NCBI GenBank assembly: GCA_021819825.1
Contig: JAKAEZ010000010.1
Location: forward strand, 1-64,000
Length of the DNA: 64,000 bases
DNA from: Planctomycetota bacterium
GTDB taxonomy: Bacteria > Planctomycetota > Phycisphaerae > WQYP01
Reading direction: 5' to 3'
Below are positions 1 through 7,430 of this stretch, in pieces; within the stretch, counting starts at the first letter, position 1, and each line of letters starts with the position of its first letter. The notes under the pieces are model-generated. The model was not told the DNA's origin and ran no database searches. It saw only the letters and a list, made by a program, of their open reading frames with translations. Made by a program: the position numbers and the translations under genes.

Positions 1-51
1 CCGATCGGTTAATCCCGGCGCGCCGGGACTCTACCATTGAGCTACCGCGGA
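1..51 (-). pseudogene. tRNA-Asn-like pseudogene, copy 1 (cut by window edge)
   Basis: Only the 5' half of the tRNA-like body is inside the window: acceptor 5' strand TCCGCGG, D arm, and the anticodon region with the 16-bp palindrome TCCCGGCGCGCCGGGA (13-28). What is visible is identical to copies 2 and 3. Confidence 0.55.
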
Positions 52-76
52 AAAAAGGCTTCCGCCAAATTTATAC

Positions 77-154
77 TATCGGAGCCGGACTCGAGCCGAC
101 AATCCGATCGGTTAATCCCGGCGCGCCGGGACTCTACCATTGAGCTACCGCGGA
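77..154 (-). pseudogene. tRNA-Asn-like pseudogene, copy 2
   Basis: Read on the minus strand, the body begins TCCGCGG-TA-GCTC-AATGGTA-GAGT, as expected for a tRNA acceptor and D arm, and carries TTAACCGATC, which matches the 3' half of an Asn anticodon arm (normally CTGTTAACCGAT). The 5' half of that arm is replaced by the palindrome TCCCGGCGCGCCGGGA (116-131), making the arm about 6 nt too long. The T arm GTCGG-CTCGAGT-CCGGC folds. The 3' acceptor strand TCCGATA does not pair with TCCGCGG. A working tRNA is therefore unlikely; assignment to Asn is my inference from motif similarity. Confidence 0.6.
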
Positions 155-179
155 AAAAAGGCTTCCGCCAAATTTATAC

Positions 180-256
180 TATCGGAGCCGGACTCGAGCC
201 GACAACCGATCGGTTAATCCCGGCGCGCCGGGACTCTACCATTGAGCTACCGCGGA
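180..256 (-). pseudogene. tRNA-Asn-like pseudogene, copy 3
   Basis: Same structure as copy 2 with one base fewer in the variable loop. The palindrome TCCCGGCGCGCCGGGA is at 218-233. The acceptor strands again fail to pair. It lies 22 bp from tRNA-Phe on the same strand. Confidence 0.6.
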
Positions 257-278
257 AAAAAGCTTCCGCCAGATTTTA

Positions 279-351
279 TGGGCAGAGCCGGAATCGAACC
301 GGCGACACAAGGATTTTCAGTCCTTTGCTCTACCAGCTGAGCTATCTGCCC
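279..351 (-). tRNA. tRNA-Phe (GAA)
   Basis: A 73-nt cloverleaf on the minus strand: acceptor GGGCAGA pairs with TCTGCCC, discriminator A, D arm GCTCAGCTGGTAGAGC, anticodon arm AAGGA-CTGAAAA-TCCTT with anticodon GAA (316-318), and T arm GCCGG-TTCGATT-CCGGC. All stems close. CCA is not encoded. Confidence 0.95.
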
Positions 352-474
352 GCCGAGCCAAGCAATTTACGATACCATACCCGAAACTGCAAGTCTGCGC
401 CACATTTTTGCAACCCGGGAACCCCGCAGTTGTCGGCTTGCCCCAATTATCCTATTATTATTCTTCCACCATCC

Positions 475-548
475 GGCCGGATGCCCGAGTGGACTAAGGG
501 AGCGGATTGCAAATCCGCGATTCGTGGGTTCGAATCCCACTCCGGCCT
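475..548 (+). tRNA. tRNA-Cys (GCA)
   Basis: A 74-nt cloverleaf: acceptor GGCCGGA pairs with TCCGGCC, anticodon arm GCGGA-TTGCAAA-TCCGC gives anticodon GCA, and T arm GTGGG-TTCGAAT-CCCAC is perfect. The discriminator is T (U73), the identity base of bacterial tRNA-Cys. It lies 66 bp upstream of polA. Confidence 0.95.
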
Positions 549-602
549 TTGTCTGAATCGCTTTGACCTGCTCATTATATCCCCACAATGCGCGTTATGG
601 GC

Positions 603-608
603 TAAAAT
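603..608 (+). promoter_or_regulatory. Possible -10 box just upstream of polA
   Basis: TAAAAT ends 6 bp before the polA ATG, and no Shine-Dalgarno sequence is visible. If this is the -10 box, the transcript would be leaderless or nearly so. No -35 box is well placed (TTGACC at 564 is too far), so this is weak. Confidence 0.25.
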
Positions 609-614
609 ACACGT

Positions 615-3503
615 ATGACGACGTCACAGACACTTTACGTTATTGATGGCCATGCGCAAATTTATCGGGCGTATTATGCCCTTCCGCCCTTGAATGCGCC
701 GTCTGGCGAACCTACCAATGCTACTTTTGGCTTTGTTTCCGCTTTGTTGAAATTGTTGCAGGCGAAAAAGCCCTCCCGATTGGTTCTGGCAATGGATGCA
801 GGTTCCAGTGGGCGCGAACTTCTGGACAGTCAATACAAAGCCCATCGCAAACCCATGCCCGATGACATGCGCCCGCAGATTCAGCGGATTATGGATATCG
901 CGCAGATTATGGCACTTCCAACATTGCGCATTGCCGGGTTTGAAGCGGATGATGTGATCGCCACGCTGGTGCGGCGAATCAGCGCACAAGTTGATCCACC
1001 GGATATTTTTATCTGTTCGCGGGATAAAGATCTTGACCAGCTTGTAGGAGATAAGGTTCGGCTTTACGACATTCAAACCGGTGAAACGATTGATGCCGCC
1101 GCGCTGGTAAAAAGCAAAGGGTATTCGCCGCAGCAGGCCGGCGATGTGCTGGCATTAACCGGTGATACGGCAGATAACATTCAGGGTATTCCGGGCGTTG
1201 GCCCGAAAACGGCGGCCAAATGGATTTCCCAATATGGGAATTTGGATAATCTAATTGCCCATGCGGGCGAAATTACCGGAAAAATTGGCCAGGCCTTACG
1301 CGACAATTTGCCAGTGCTGGCGCAATCAAGGCAATTGGTGCAATTGCGCTATGACGTTCCGCTGGAATTGCCCGGCGTGGATTTTGATCCTGCCTCGCTG
1401 GCGAAACTGGAACCGGTATTCCATGAGTTGCAGTTCCAGCGACTCCTGCCAGTATTACGGCAAACACAACAAATGTTGGGAATTCCTCCGCCGCCCATTT
1501 CGGTGGCCACGAGCTCTACCGCTGCCGCGGGCGTTACTGTGGCCAATAAACCCTCTAGCTCTGCTGCGCCCGGAGGTCTTTTTGATACGTCGGAGGTGGC
1601 TTCGACCGCAGTGCTTACGGAAGTTCGCAACCCCGATCCCACGTTGGTTTTATCCACACCGGTGGCCGTACCCGTGGAACTCGGCCGTGTGCAGGGTGAT
1701 TATCGCTTGGTCAATAGCCTGGCAGCATTAGACGCGATGATTCAGGAACTCCACGCGTTATTGGAGGGCATTGGCAATGGCCATCGCTGGCTGGCGGTTG
1801 ATACCGAAACCGATTCCCTTTCCGCGCTGGAATCTCGCCTGTGTGGAATATCGTTGGCCGCACGTGAGGCGTTGGCCTGGTATATTCCGGTGATGGGGCC
1901 GGGATGCGAGCTTTCTCTTGCCGATATTTCCGCCCGCTTGGCACCCTTGCTGGCTGATGAAAATATCCGAAAAATCGGGCAGAATTTGAAATATGACATG
2001 CACGTTCTGCATCGGCACAACATGCCGCTTGGGGGAATTTATTTTGACACGATGGTGGCCGGTTATCTGGTGGATGCCGCAAGGCAGAGCCTGTCCATGG
2101 ATTCTCTGGCGGCGGATTATCTTAAACTTCAGCCAATTCCCATTACCGACGTAATCGGCTCGGGCCGTAAGCAGGTGAGTTTTGCGGATGTGCCGCTGGA
2201 TCGGGCCACGCAGTATGCCGCCGAAGACGCGGATGTCACGTACCGTCTGGCGGTCGTTTTGTTTCCGTTGATCCAGGCAATGGGCATGGACAAACTGATG
2301 TTTGAACTGGAAATGCCTTTGGTGGAAATTCTGGCGGAAATGGAACGCACGGGCATTAAAGTCAACAGCCGGCACCTGGAAGAACTGGGCCTTCGCCTGG
2401 GGAAGAAAATTGATTCTCTGCGCCGGCAAATAATGCAAGCGGCGGAGACAGATTTTAATCCTGATTCCCCCAAACAACTCGCACAGGTGCTTTTTGAAAA
2501 GCTTCAGTTGCCCCGCGGCAAAAAGACCCAAACCGGCTACAGCACGGATGTGGCGGTTCTGGAATCCCTGGCGGATCAACACCCGGTGCCGGCGCTGGTG
2601 CTGGAATATCGACAACTTGGAAAATTGAAAAATACCTATGTCGATTCATTAATTCAAGAAGCTGCCCGAACCGGGCGGGTGCACGCCCAGTTTAATCAGA
2701 CGGTTGCGGAAACCGGGCGACTTTCCAGCAGCAATCCGAATTTGCAGAACATTCCTATCCGAACCGATGAAGGCCGCGAAATTCGCAGGGCGTTCATTGC
2801 CGACGGTCCGGACAAAGTGCTTCTGGCCGCTGATTATTCACAGATTGAATTACGCATCATGGCCCACTATTGCCGCGAGCCGGCCCTGACAGACGCCTTT
2901 GCCCGCAATCAGGATATTCACCAGTTTGTCGCCACGGAGATTTATCACGTTCCCGCTGATCAGGTCACCAGCGATATGCGCCGCGTAGCGAAGACCGTTA
3001 ATTTCGGCATTATCTACGGTCAAACCTCATTTGGCCTCAAGCAAGTGCTGAAAATTTCGCAAAGCCAGGCCGAAGCGTTTATCACGGCCTACAAAAAGCG
3101 ATTCCCGGGCATTGCCGTATTTTCTCATGATTGCATTGCACAAGCGCAGCAGCATGGCTTTGTCACCACGATATTGGGGCGTCGGCGCCCCATCCCGGAA
3201 ATAAATTCAGAGCGGCAAGCCACTCGCAATTTTGGGCAGCGCGCCGCCGTCAATAGTGTTATTCAAGGCTCGGCTGCCGATTTAATTAAGCAGGCGATGG
3301 TACGAATTGCCAAACGCGTGGATGGGGATCCACGCATCAAAATGCTTTTACAGGTGCACGATGAACTGGTATTTGAATGTTCCCGTGCGGCCGTGGAGGA
3401 ATTTGCCGCGTTGGTTCGCCAGGAAATGGAACAAGCCATTATCTTGACGGTCCCTCTAAAAGTAGACGTTCACTGGGCGGATAATTGGCTGGACGCGAAA
3501 TAA
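615..3503 (+). CDS. polA: DNA polymerase I
   Basis: This is a full-length 962-aa family A polymerase used in Okazaki fragment processing and gap repair. The N-terminal 5'-3' exonuclease (about 1-290) carries FEADDVIAT, SRDKDLDQL and the helix-hairpin-helix GIPGVGPKTA. A low-complexity linker rich in S/A/T/P follows (about 295-350). The 3'-5' exonuclease is intact (DTETD, GQNLKYDMH, YAAEDADVTYRL), so proofreading should be active, unlike many PolA proteins. The polymerase domain has TGRLSSSNPNLQNIPIR, motif A ADYSQIELR, motif B KTVNFGIIYG and motif C QVHDELVFE. The ATG at 615 gives the canonical start; no ribosome binding site is seen. Confidence 0.97.
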   Translation: MTTSQTLYVIDGHAQIYRAYYALPPLNAPSGEPTNATFGFVSALLKLLQAKKPSRLVLAMDAGSSGRELLDSQYKAHRKPMPDDMRPQIQRIMDIAQIMALPTLRIAGFEADDVIATLVRRISAQVDPPDIFICSRDKDLDQLVGDKVRLYDIQTGETIDAAALVKSKGYSPQQAGDVLALTGDTADNIQGIPGVGPKTAAKWISQYGNLDNLIAHAGEITGKIGQALRDNLPVLAQSRQLVQLRYDVPLELPGVDFDPASLAKLEPVFHELQFQRLLPVLRQTQQMLGIPPPPISVATSSTAAAGVTVANKPSSSAAPGGLFDTSEVASTAVLTEVRNPDPTLVLSTPVAVPVELGRVQGDYRLVNSLAALDAMIQELHALLEGIGNGHRWLAVDTETDSLSALESRLCGISLAAREALAWYIPVMGPGCELSLADISARLAPLLADENIRKIGQNLKYDMHVLHRHNMPLGGIYFDTMVAGYLVDAARQSLSMDSLAADYLKLQPIPITDVIGSGRKQVSFADVPLDRATQYAAEDADVTYRLAVVLFPLIQAMGMDKLMFELEMPLVEILAEMERTGIKVNSRHLEELGLRLGKKIDSLRRQIMQAAETDFNPDSPKQLAQVLFEKLQLPRGKKTQTGYSTDVAVLESLADQHPVPALVLEYRQLGKLKNTYVDSLIQEAARTGRVHAQFNQTVAETGRLSSSNPNLQNIPIRTDEGREIRRAFIADGPDKVLLAADYSQIELRIMAHYCREPALTDAFARNQDIHQFVATEIYHVPADQVTSDMRRVAKTVNFGIIYGQTSFGLKQVLKISQSQAEAFITAYKKRFPGIAVFSHDCIAQAQQHGFVTTILGRRRPIPEINSERQATRNFGQRAAVNSVIQGSAADLIKQAMVRIAKRVDGDPRIKMLLQVHDELVFECSRAAVEEFAALVRQEMEQAIILTVPLKVDVHWADNWLDAK

Positions 3504-3644
3504 TTCAATAATTCTCGACCTGCCATTGAACTTATGGCCGTTTTTCCCGATGATACCGTCAATCGGTGGTTCTATTGGCCACGTAGAACTCCTGACCAAT
3601 GTCGTTTTGACCGGTTTTGTGTCATTGGAGGAAAATGTTCATCA

Positions 3645-4775
3645 ATGGCGACCGTTGAACTTAAGCAGGTTTCCAAAATCTATCCGGGCGGCGTGCGCGC
3701 GGTCAACAGTATTAACCTCACGATTAAGGATCGGGAGTTTGTGGTGCTGGTAGGGCCGTCGGGTTGTGGGAAAACAACCACGCTACGCATGGTGGCGGGC
3801 TTGGAAGAGATTTCCGAGGGGACGCTGAGTATTGATGGTCGCGTGGTGAATAATGTTGCCCCGAAAGATCGCGATATTGCCATGGTTTTTCAGAACTATG
3901 CGCTATATCCGCACATGAGCGTTTATAAAAATATGGCATTTTCCCTGCAACTGCGGCGGCGTGAACTGGGGTTGACCAAACAGCTCATCGACCAGCGCGT
4001 GCGTGAAGCCGCCGCCATTCTCGGTCTGACCGATTACCTGCAGCGCAAGCCCAAAGCCCTTTCCGGCGGGCAGCGGCAGCGCGTGGCGGTGGGGCGGGCG
4101 ATTGTCCGTGATCCAAAGGCGTTTCTCTTTGATGAGCCGCTTTCAAATCTTGATGCCAAACTGCGTGTGGAAACACGCTCGGAAATAAAAAAGCTCCACT
4201 TGCGGCTGCAAACCACAACCATTTATGTAACGCACGATCAGGAAGAAGCCATGACGCTGGGTGATCGTATTGTGGTCATGAAAGATGGTTTGATTCAACA
4301 GTGCGCTCCGCCGCTGGAGGTGTATGAACATCCAGTGAACCGGTTTGTTGCCTCATTTGTCGGCACGCCGCCGATGAACTTTTTTTCCGGCACACTGCAA
4401 AGTGGTCGGGAGTTTGTATTCGGCGATCAGCGTTTAACCCTGCCGGAAAAATTGACGGCAAATCTCGGTCAAAGTGCCGCTGGTCCCCTGATTCTCGGCG
4501 TGCGGCCGGAGTCGATGTCACCGTGTAATGAGGGACGCTTTGCCGGAGAGAATAATTGCATCCGCGGAACCGTCAGCGTCATTGAACCACTGGGCGATAA
4601 AGTGGATGTTTACTTTACCATGGCCAATCAGCCGCAAATGGTGTGTCGGACCGATGCCCATCATCTGCCGGGAATCCGTCCGCAATCCCCCGGAAGCTTT
4701 TTTGTGGCCATGGATAAATGCCATCTTTTCGAGGCCGACGCAATCGGCCGTAATGTGTCGCTGGCCGGTCGTTAA
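3645..4775 (+). CDS. ABC transporter ATP-binding protein, MalK/UgpC type
   Basis: This is the cytoplasmic ATPase of a CUT1-type (sugar or glycerol-3-phosphate) importer. Visible are Walker A GPSGCGKTT, Q-loop VFQNYALYPHM, signature LSGGQRQRVA, Walker B FLFDEPLSNLDA and H-loop VTHDQEE, then a C-terminal TOBE/MalK regulatory region (GVRPESM). The reading frame is open from 3534, but MATVELKQVSKIYPGG is the family's usual N-terminus and GGAGG at 3627-3631 precedes it, so I start at 3645. No permease or binding protein is nearby; orphan MalK-like ATPases often serve several importers, which is an inference here. Confidence 0.92.
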   Translation: MATVELKQVSKIYPGGVRAVNSINLTIKDREFVVLVGPSGCGKTTTLRMVAGLEEISEGTLSIDGRVVNNVAPKDRDIAMVFQNYALYPHMSVYKNMAFSLQLRRRELGLTKQLIDQRVREAAAILGLTDYLQRKPKALSGGQRQRVAVGRAIVRDPKAFLFDEPLSNLDAKLRVETRSEIKKLHLRLQTTTIYVTHDQEEAMTLGDRIVVMKDGLIQQCAPPLEVYEHPVNRFVASFVGTPPMNFFSGTLQSGREFVFGDQRLTLPEKLTANLGQSAAGPLILGVRPESMSPCNEGRFAGENNCIRGTVSVIEPLGDKVDVYFTMANQPQMVCRTDAHHLPGIRPQSPGSFFVAMDKCHLFEADAIGRNVSLAGR

Positions 4776-4858
4776 GGGCCATGCGGTGTACCATCACTGT
4801 AAGGTCCACATCCTGCGTGCAACGCAGCATGCCCCAGCGCACCGCTTAAAGACTGTCG

Positions 4859-4881
4859 AACGCTGTTGTGGCGTTTTTTTT
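4859..4881 (+). terminator. Weak rho-independent terminator after the ABC ATPase gene
   Basis: AACGC pairs with GCGTT across a 7-nt loop and runs directly into a tract of T. The stem is only 5 bp, so efficiency is uncertain. Confidence 0.45.
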
Positions 4882-4963
4882 GTTGCGGGGTGGTTTTCGC
4901 TGGGCCGTGGTGGCTTGTGGCGGTGGCGTAACATGGCATAATGGCGAAGGTGGTAACCGCGAT

Positions 4964-4996
4964 GGGGCGCGACCAACGGTCGCGGCTTTATGGGGG
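4964..4996 (+). repeat. Left end repeat of the RAYT1 element
   Basis: GGGGCGCGACC (4964-4974) is followed by a short palindromic stretch (GCGACC...GGTCGC) and GGCTTTATGGGG. The 11-bp core reappears in inverted orientation at 5570-5580, and GGCTTTATGGG reappears inverted at 5538-5548. A related copy with GGCGCGACC...GGTCGCAGC occurs at 44525-44543. Confidence 0.7.
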
Positions 4997-4997
4997 G

Positions 4998-5522
4998 ATG
5001 ATGAAAACGATTGGGTATCACATTGTAAAAAGTGCCTACGGCCTATGGTTGCCGGGTGATGATCGTGGATCGTGGTCCACGGCGTGGGATGCGGAAATCG
5101 GATTGACCGAGCCGCACAGATTGCAGCCCGGTGATCCGGTGCGGTTACGCATGGCGGCGGAACGAATGAGACAACCGCCGGTGCGCTGGTCGGCATCCAT
5201 GCTGGCGTGCATTGAAACGGCCTTGGCCCAGTGCATGGCGGAATCGGATTGGAGCATTGCTGCGGCCTCGTTGGAATCAACGCATATCCATCTGGTTTTG
5301 ACGCAAACGGCACACGATATCGACAACACCAGCAAATGGATCGCGGATCAGTGCACCAAACGTATCCGGAGGGAATGCGGTTATGCCGGTCCGGTATGGG
5401 CCAAGGGAAATTGGCGTGGATTTATTTATGATGGCAAGGTTTGGGAAAGTGCCATTGGCTACGTGGAACGCCACAACGTCCGCCGGGGCGTCGGCCCGCG
5501 GCCCTACATATTTTTTAAATAA
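4998..5522 (+). CDS. REP-associated tyrosine transposase (RAYT1, Y1/IS200-like fold)
   Basis: The 174-aa product carries the HUH signature THIHLVLT and the downstream tyrosine region AIGYVERHNVRRG, typical of single-strand Y1 transposases linked to REP sequences. I start at the ATG at 4998, after a run of six G, because the upstream in-frame extension from 4941 only translates the end repeat. The gene is bracketed by 11-bp inverted repeats (4964-4974 and 5570-5580). RAYT proteins are thought to process REP palindromes in single-stranded DNA; the matching palindromes are next to it. Confidence 0.75.
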   Translation: MMKTIGYHIVKSAYGLWLPGDDRGSWSTAWDAEIGLTEPHRLQPGDPVRLRMAAERMRQPPVRWSASMLACIETALAQCMAESDWSIAAASLESTHIHLVLTQTAHDIDNTSKWIADQCTKRIRRECGYAGPVWAKGNWRGFIYDGKVWESAIGYVERHNVRRGVGPRPYIFFK

Positions 5523-5537
5523 CCCCAATCACATATT

Positions 5538-5600
5538 TTCCCATAAAGCCGTCCCGGCGCGCCGGGATGGGTCGCGCCCCCGGGAAAAATCCCGGAGCAG
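5538..5600 (+). repeat. Right end repeat of the RAYT1 element with GC-rich palindrome
   Basis: This holds an inverted copy of GGCTTTATGGG (5538-5548), the 16-bp palindrome TCCCGGCGCGCCGGGA (5552-5567) and GGTCGCGCCCC (5570-5580, reverse complement of 4964-4974), then a smaller hairpin CCGGGAAAAATCCCGG. The 16-bp palindrome is identical to the one inside each tRNA-Asn-like unit at the window start. Confidence 0.7.
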
Positions 5601-5657
5601 TGAAACGAGGACATAACGAATTTATAAAATTGGCGACGGCATTCATGGGCGCTGCGC

Positions 5658-5680
5658 TCAATGAACAATGGTCATTGGGG
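5658..5680. repeat. Diverged CAATGA...TCATTG palindrome
   Basis: CTCAATGAACAATGGTCATTGGGG is an imperfect relative of the hairpin at 5766-5790; another relative is at 44789-44806. Nothing coding is convincing between RAYT1 and mqnC. Confidence 0.4.
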
Positions 5681-5765
5681 CGGTGCCAGCGCGGCGGCTG
5701 TCGCCGCGGAGCAGGGGAATTTGGAACAGGTGAGCAGGCGAGCAAATAATGGATTGCGGTGTTGT

Positions 5766-5790
5766 GCTCAATGATCAATGATCATTGAGC
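5766..5790. terminator. Perfect hairpin at the 3' end of mqnC
   Basis: GCTCAATGATC (5766-5776) pairs perfectly with GATCATTGAGC (5780-5790) across AAT. The right arm overlaps the mqnC stop codon. There is no T tract on the minus strand, so it may be a transcript-end stabiliser or a REP-like unit rather than a true intrinsic terminator. Confidence 0.45.
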
Positions 5791-7131
5791 AATTGTGCTG
5801 CGGGTGCGGGCGGCGCTGATGGTTAGTTCGATGGCCTTGTATTGGGCGAGGGCTTCGGCCGTGATCTGATGCTGTCGCTTGGCAAATTCACCGGCTTTGC
5901 GCGGCTGTAAGTCCGGTGATTGCGGGCCGTCATGGCGCTTGAGTACTTGATAAAATTGGTTGCGCTGGGCGGGAATCCAGCCGCTGTCACGGATCAGGCG
6001 GCAGATCATTTCCTCGGAGAGGCGGAAGGAGGTGCCCGCGCTGCTGACAACATTTTCTTCCATCATGACGCTGCCCATATCGTTGGCCCCAAAGAACAGG
6101 GCCAATTGGCCGATCTTGGGGCCCATTGTCACCCAACTGCTTTGCAGGTTCTGTACGTTATCCAGATACAGGCGGGCCAGCGCCAGCATGCGCAGATACT
6201 CATTGGCATCGGCCAATCTAACTGTGCGGCCGTTGTCGAATTCAAACGGTATGCCGGAATCAGGATTCCACTTGCGCTTTTTATCCAGAGGCGTATTATC
6301 GGGTTGATAGGTCCAATGGATAAATGCGGTGTAATGGGCGGGGGCGTTGGCCAAGGCCCAATCCTGCCGTTGGCGCACGCGTCGCATGTGATCGATACGA
6401 TCTTCAATGGTTTCAATGTGACCAATAAGCATGGTGGCGCTGGTGTGCATGCCGAGTTTATGAGCTTCGGTCATGACATCCAGCCACTGATCGCCGGAGC
6501 ATTTGCCCGGACCAATTCTACTGCGCACGCGATCAGAAAATATTTCACCACCGCCACCGGGAACCGTGGCCAGACCCGCGGCCTTAAAGCGCGCGAGAAC
6601 CTCGGATACGGGCAGATTAAAAAACCGGGAGAATTCCACAAACTCCGGGGGGCTGAAGGCATGGATATGCACACCGGGGAATTTTTCCCGTATGCCGCCA
6701 AGAAGCTCTTCATAATAGGTAATAGGCAAGGCGGGGTTCATGCCACCTTGCATGAGAATCTGCGTGCCGCCGATGCTGACAAGTTCGCGGATCTTTTCAT
6801 AAATCTGTTCATAAGAAAGGGTGTAGGCGTCGTGGGCGTTTGGGTCGTTACGCTTAAACGCGCAGAATGTGCAGCGGGCGGTGCAGATATTGGTGTAATT
6901 AATGTTCCGGTCAATGACGTACGTGCGGTAGTCTTCCGGGTGTAGCCGCTGACTTGCGGCAAAGGCCCAGCGGCCCAGATCAATCAGAGGGGCATGGTGA
7001 TACAGTTCATCAAGCTGCTGCTCGGTCATGCGGGCCTTGCCGTCAATGACGGCGTGGATATCAAATCCGGGCCGATAGCCCTTAGGTTGATGGAGGGGGG
7101 GTATAAGCAGGTCATTATTAAATTCAATCAT
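5782..7131 (-). CDS. mqnC: Cyclic dehypoxanthinyl futalosine synthase (radical SAM)
   Basis: MqnC cyclises dehypoxanthine futalosine to its cyclic form in the futalosine route to menaquinone. The radical SAM cluster motif CTARCTFC follows RNINYTNI. Further MqnC hallmarks are GTQILMQGGMNP, PGGGGEIFSDRVR, TMLIGHIET and GANDMGSVMMEENVVSSAG. This pattern fits MqnC better than the aminofutalosine synthase MqnE. I choose the ATG at 7131; a TTG at 7152 would add seven residues but lacks a ribosome binding site. No other mqn gene is in the window. The last 40 residues are a charged tail. Confidence 0.9.
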   Translation of the reverse strand: MIEFNNDLLIPPLHQPKGYRPGFDIHAVIDGKARMTEQQLDELYHHAPLIDLGRWAFAASQRLHPEDYRTYVIDRNINYTNICTARCTFCAFKRNDPNAHDAYTLSYEQIYEKIRELVSIGGTQILMQGGMNPALPITYYEELLGGIREKFPGVHIHAFSPPEFVEFSRFFNLPVSEVLARFKAAGLATVPGGGGEIFSDRVRSRIGPGKCSGDQWLDVMTEAHKLGMHTSATMLIGHIETIEDRIDHMRRVRQRQDWALANAPAHYTAFIHWTYQPDNTPLDKKRKWNPDSGIPFEFDNGRTVRLADANEYLRMLALARLYLDNVQNLQSSWVTMGPKIGQLALFFGANDMGSVMMEENVVSSAGTSFRLSEEMICRLIRDSGWIPAQRNQFYQVLKRHDGPQSPDLQPRKAGEFAKRQHQITAEALAQYKAIELTISAARTRSTIAQ

Positions 7132-7430
7132 GGGAGAAGCTTTCCAATCCAAGCGGCAGAATGACTAAAAAATCCGGGTATACCAAACCTTCCCGCCAAT
7201 CTTGCCGCAATAGATGATAGTGTTTTTGACCCTCATTGGGCAAGTGACGCGGGCGGGAACGCGGGCGTGGGGGGCCATGGGCCGGGCCGAACGAAACCGC
7301 CACTCGATACAATTGGAATGTCCGCGGATATACTATGGTGAAAGCCGCTCCCGCGGGGCCAGTATGGCGATTGCCATGGCCATGGCCGGGCGGCGTGGTA
7401 ATGAAATTACGTGGTAACAGGATTTAAGTA

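Larger units (their letters stand above)
1..259 (-). repeat. Tandem array of about 102-103-bp units, each a damaged tRNA-Asn-like gene
   Basis: The segment starting CCGATCGGTTAATCCCGG recurs at 1, 104 and 206, so the period is 103 then 102 bp; the only clear change between units is one base in the variable-loop region. Each unit holds a tRNA-like body on the minus strand and an A/T-rich spacer containing AAAAAAGGCTTCCGCC. The array runs off the left edge of the window, so more copies may lie outside. The last unit is followed by an intact tRNA-Phe. Confidence 0.85.

Noticed and set aside
37-618. Open frame of 193 codons across the tRNA region
   Set aside because: It runs through tRNA-like repeats, tRNA-Phe and tRNA-Cys; the repeated PARRDSTIELPRK words are translations of the palindrome.
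5567-5749. Small frames on both strands between RAYT1 and mqnC
   Set aside because: No ribosome binding site, odd composition, and partly translated repeats (VPARRDG).
5920-6945. 341-codon plus-strand frame opposite mqnC
   Set aside because: mqnC on the minus strand has complete family motifs; the opposite frame has none and is a shadow.
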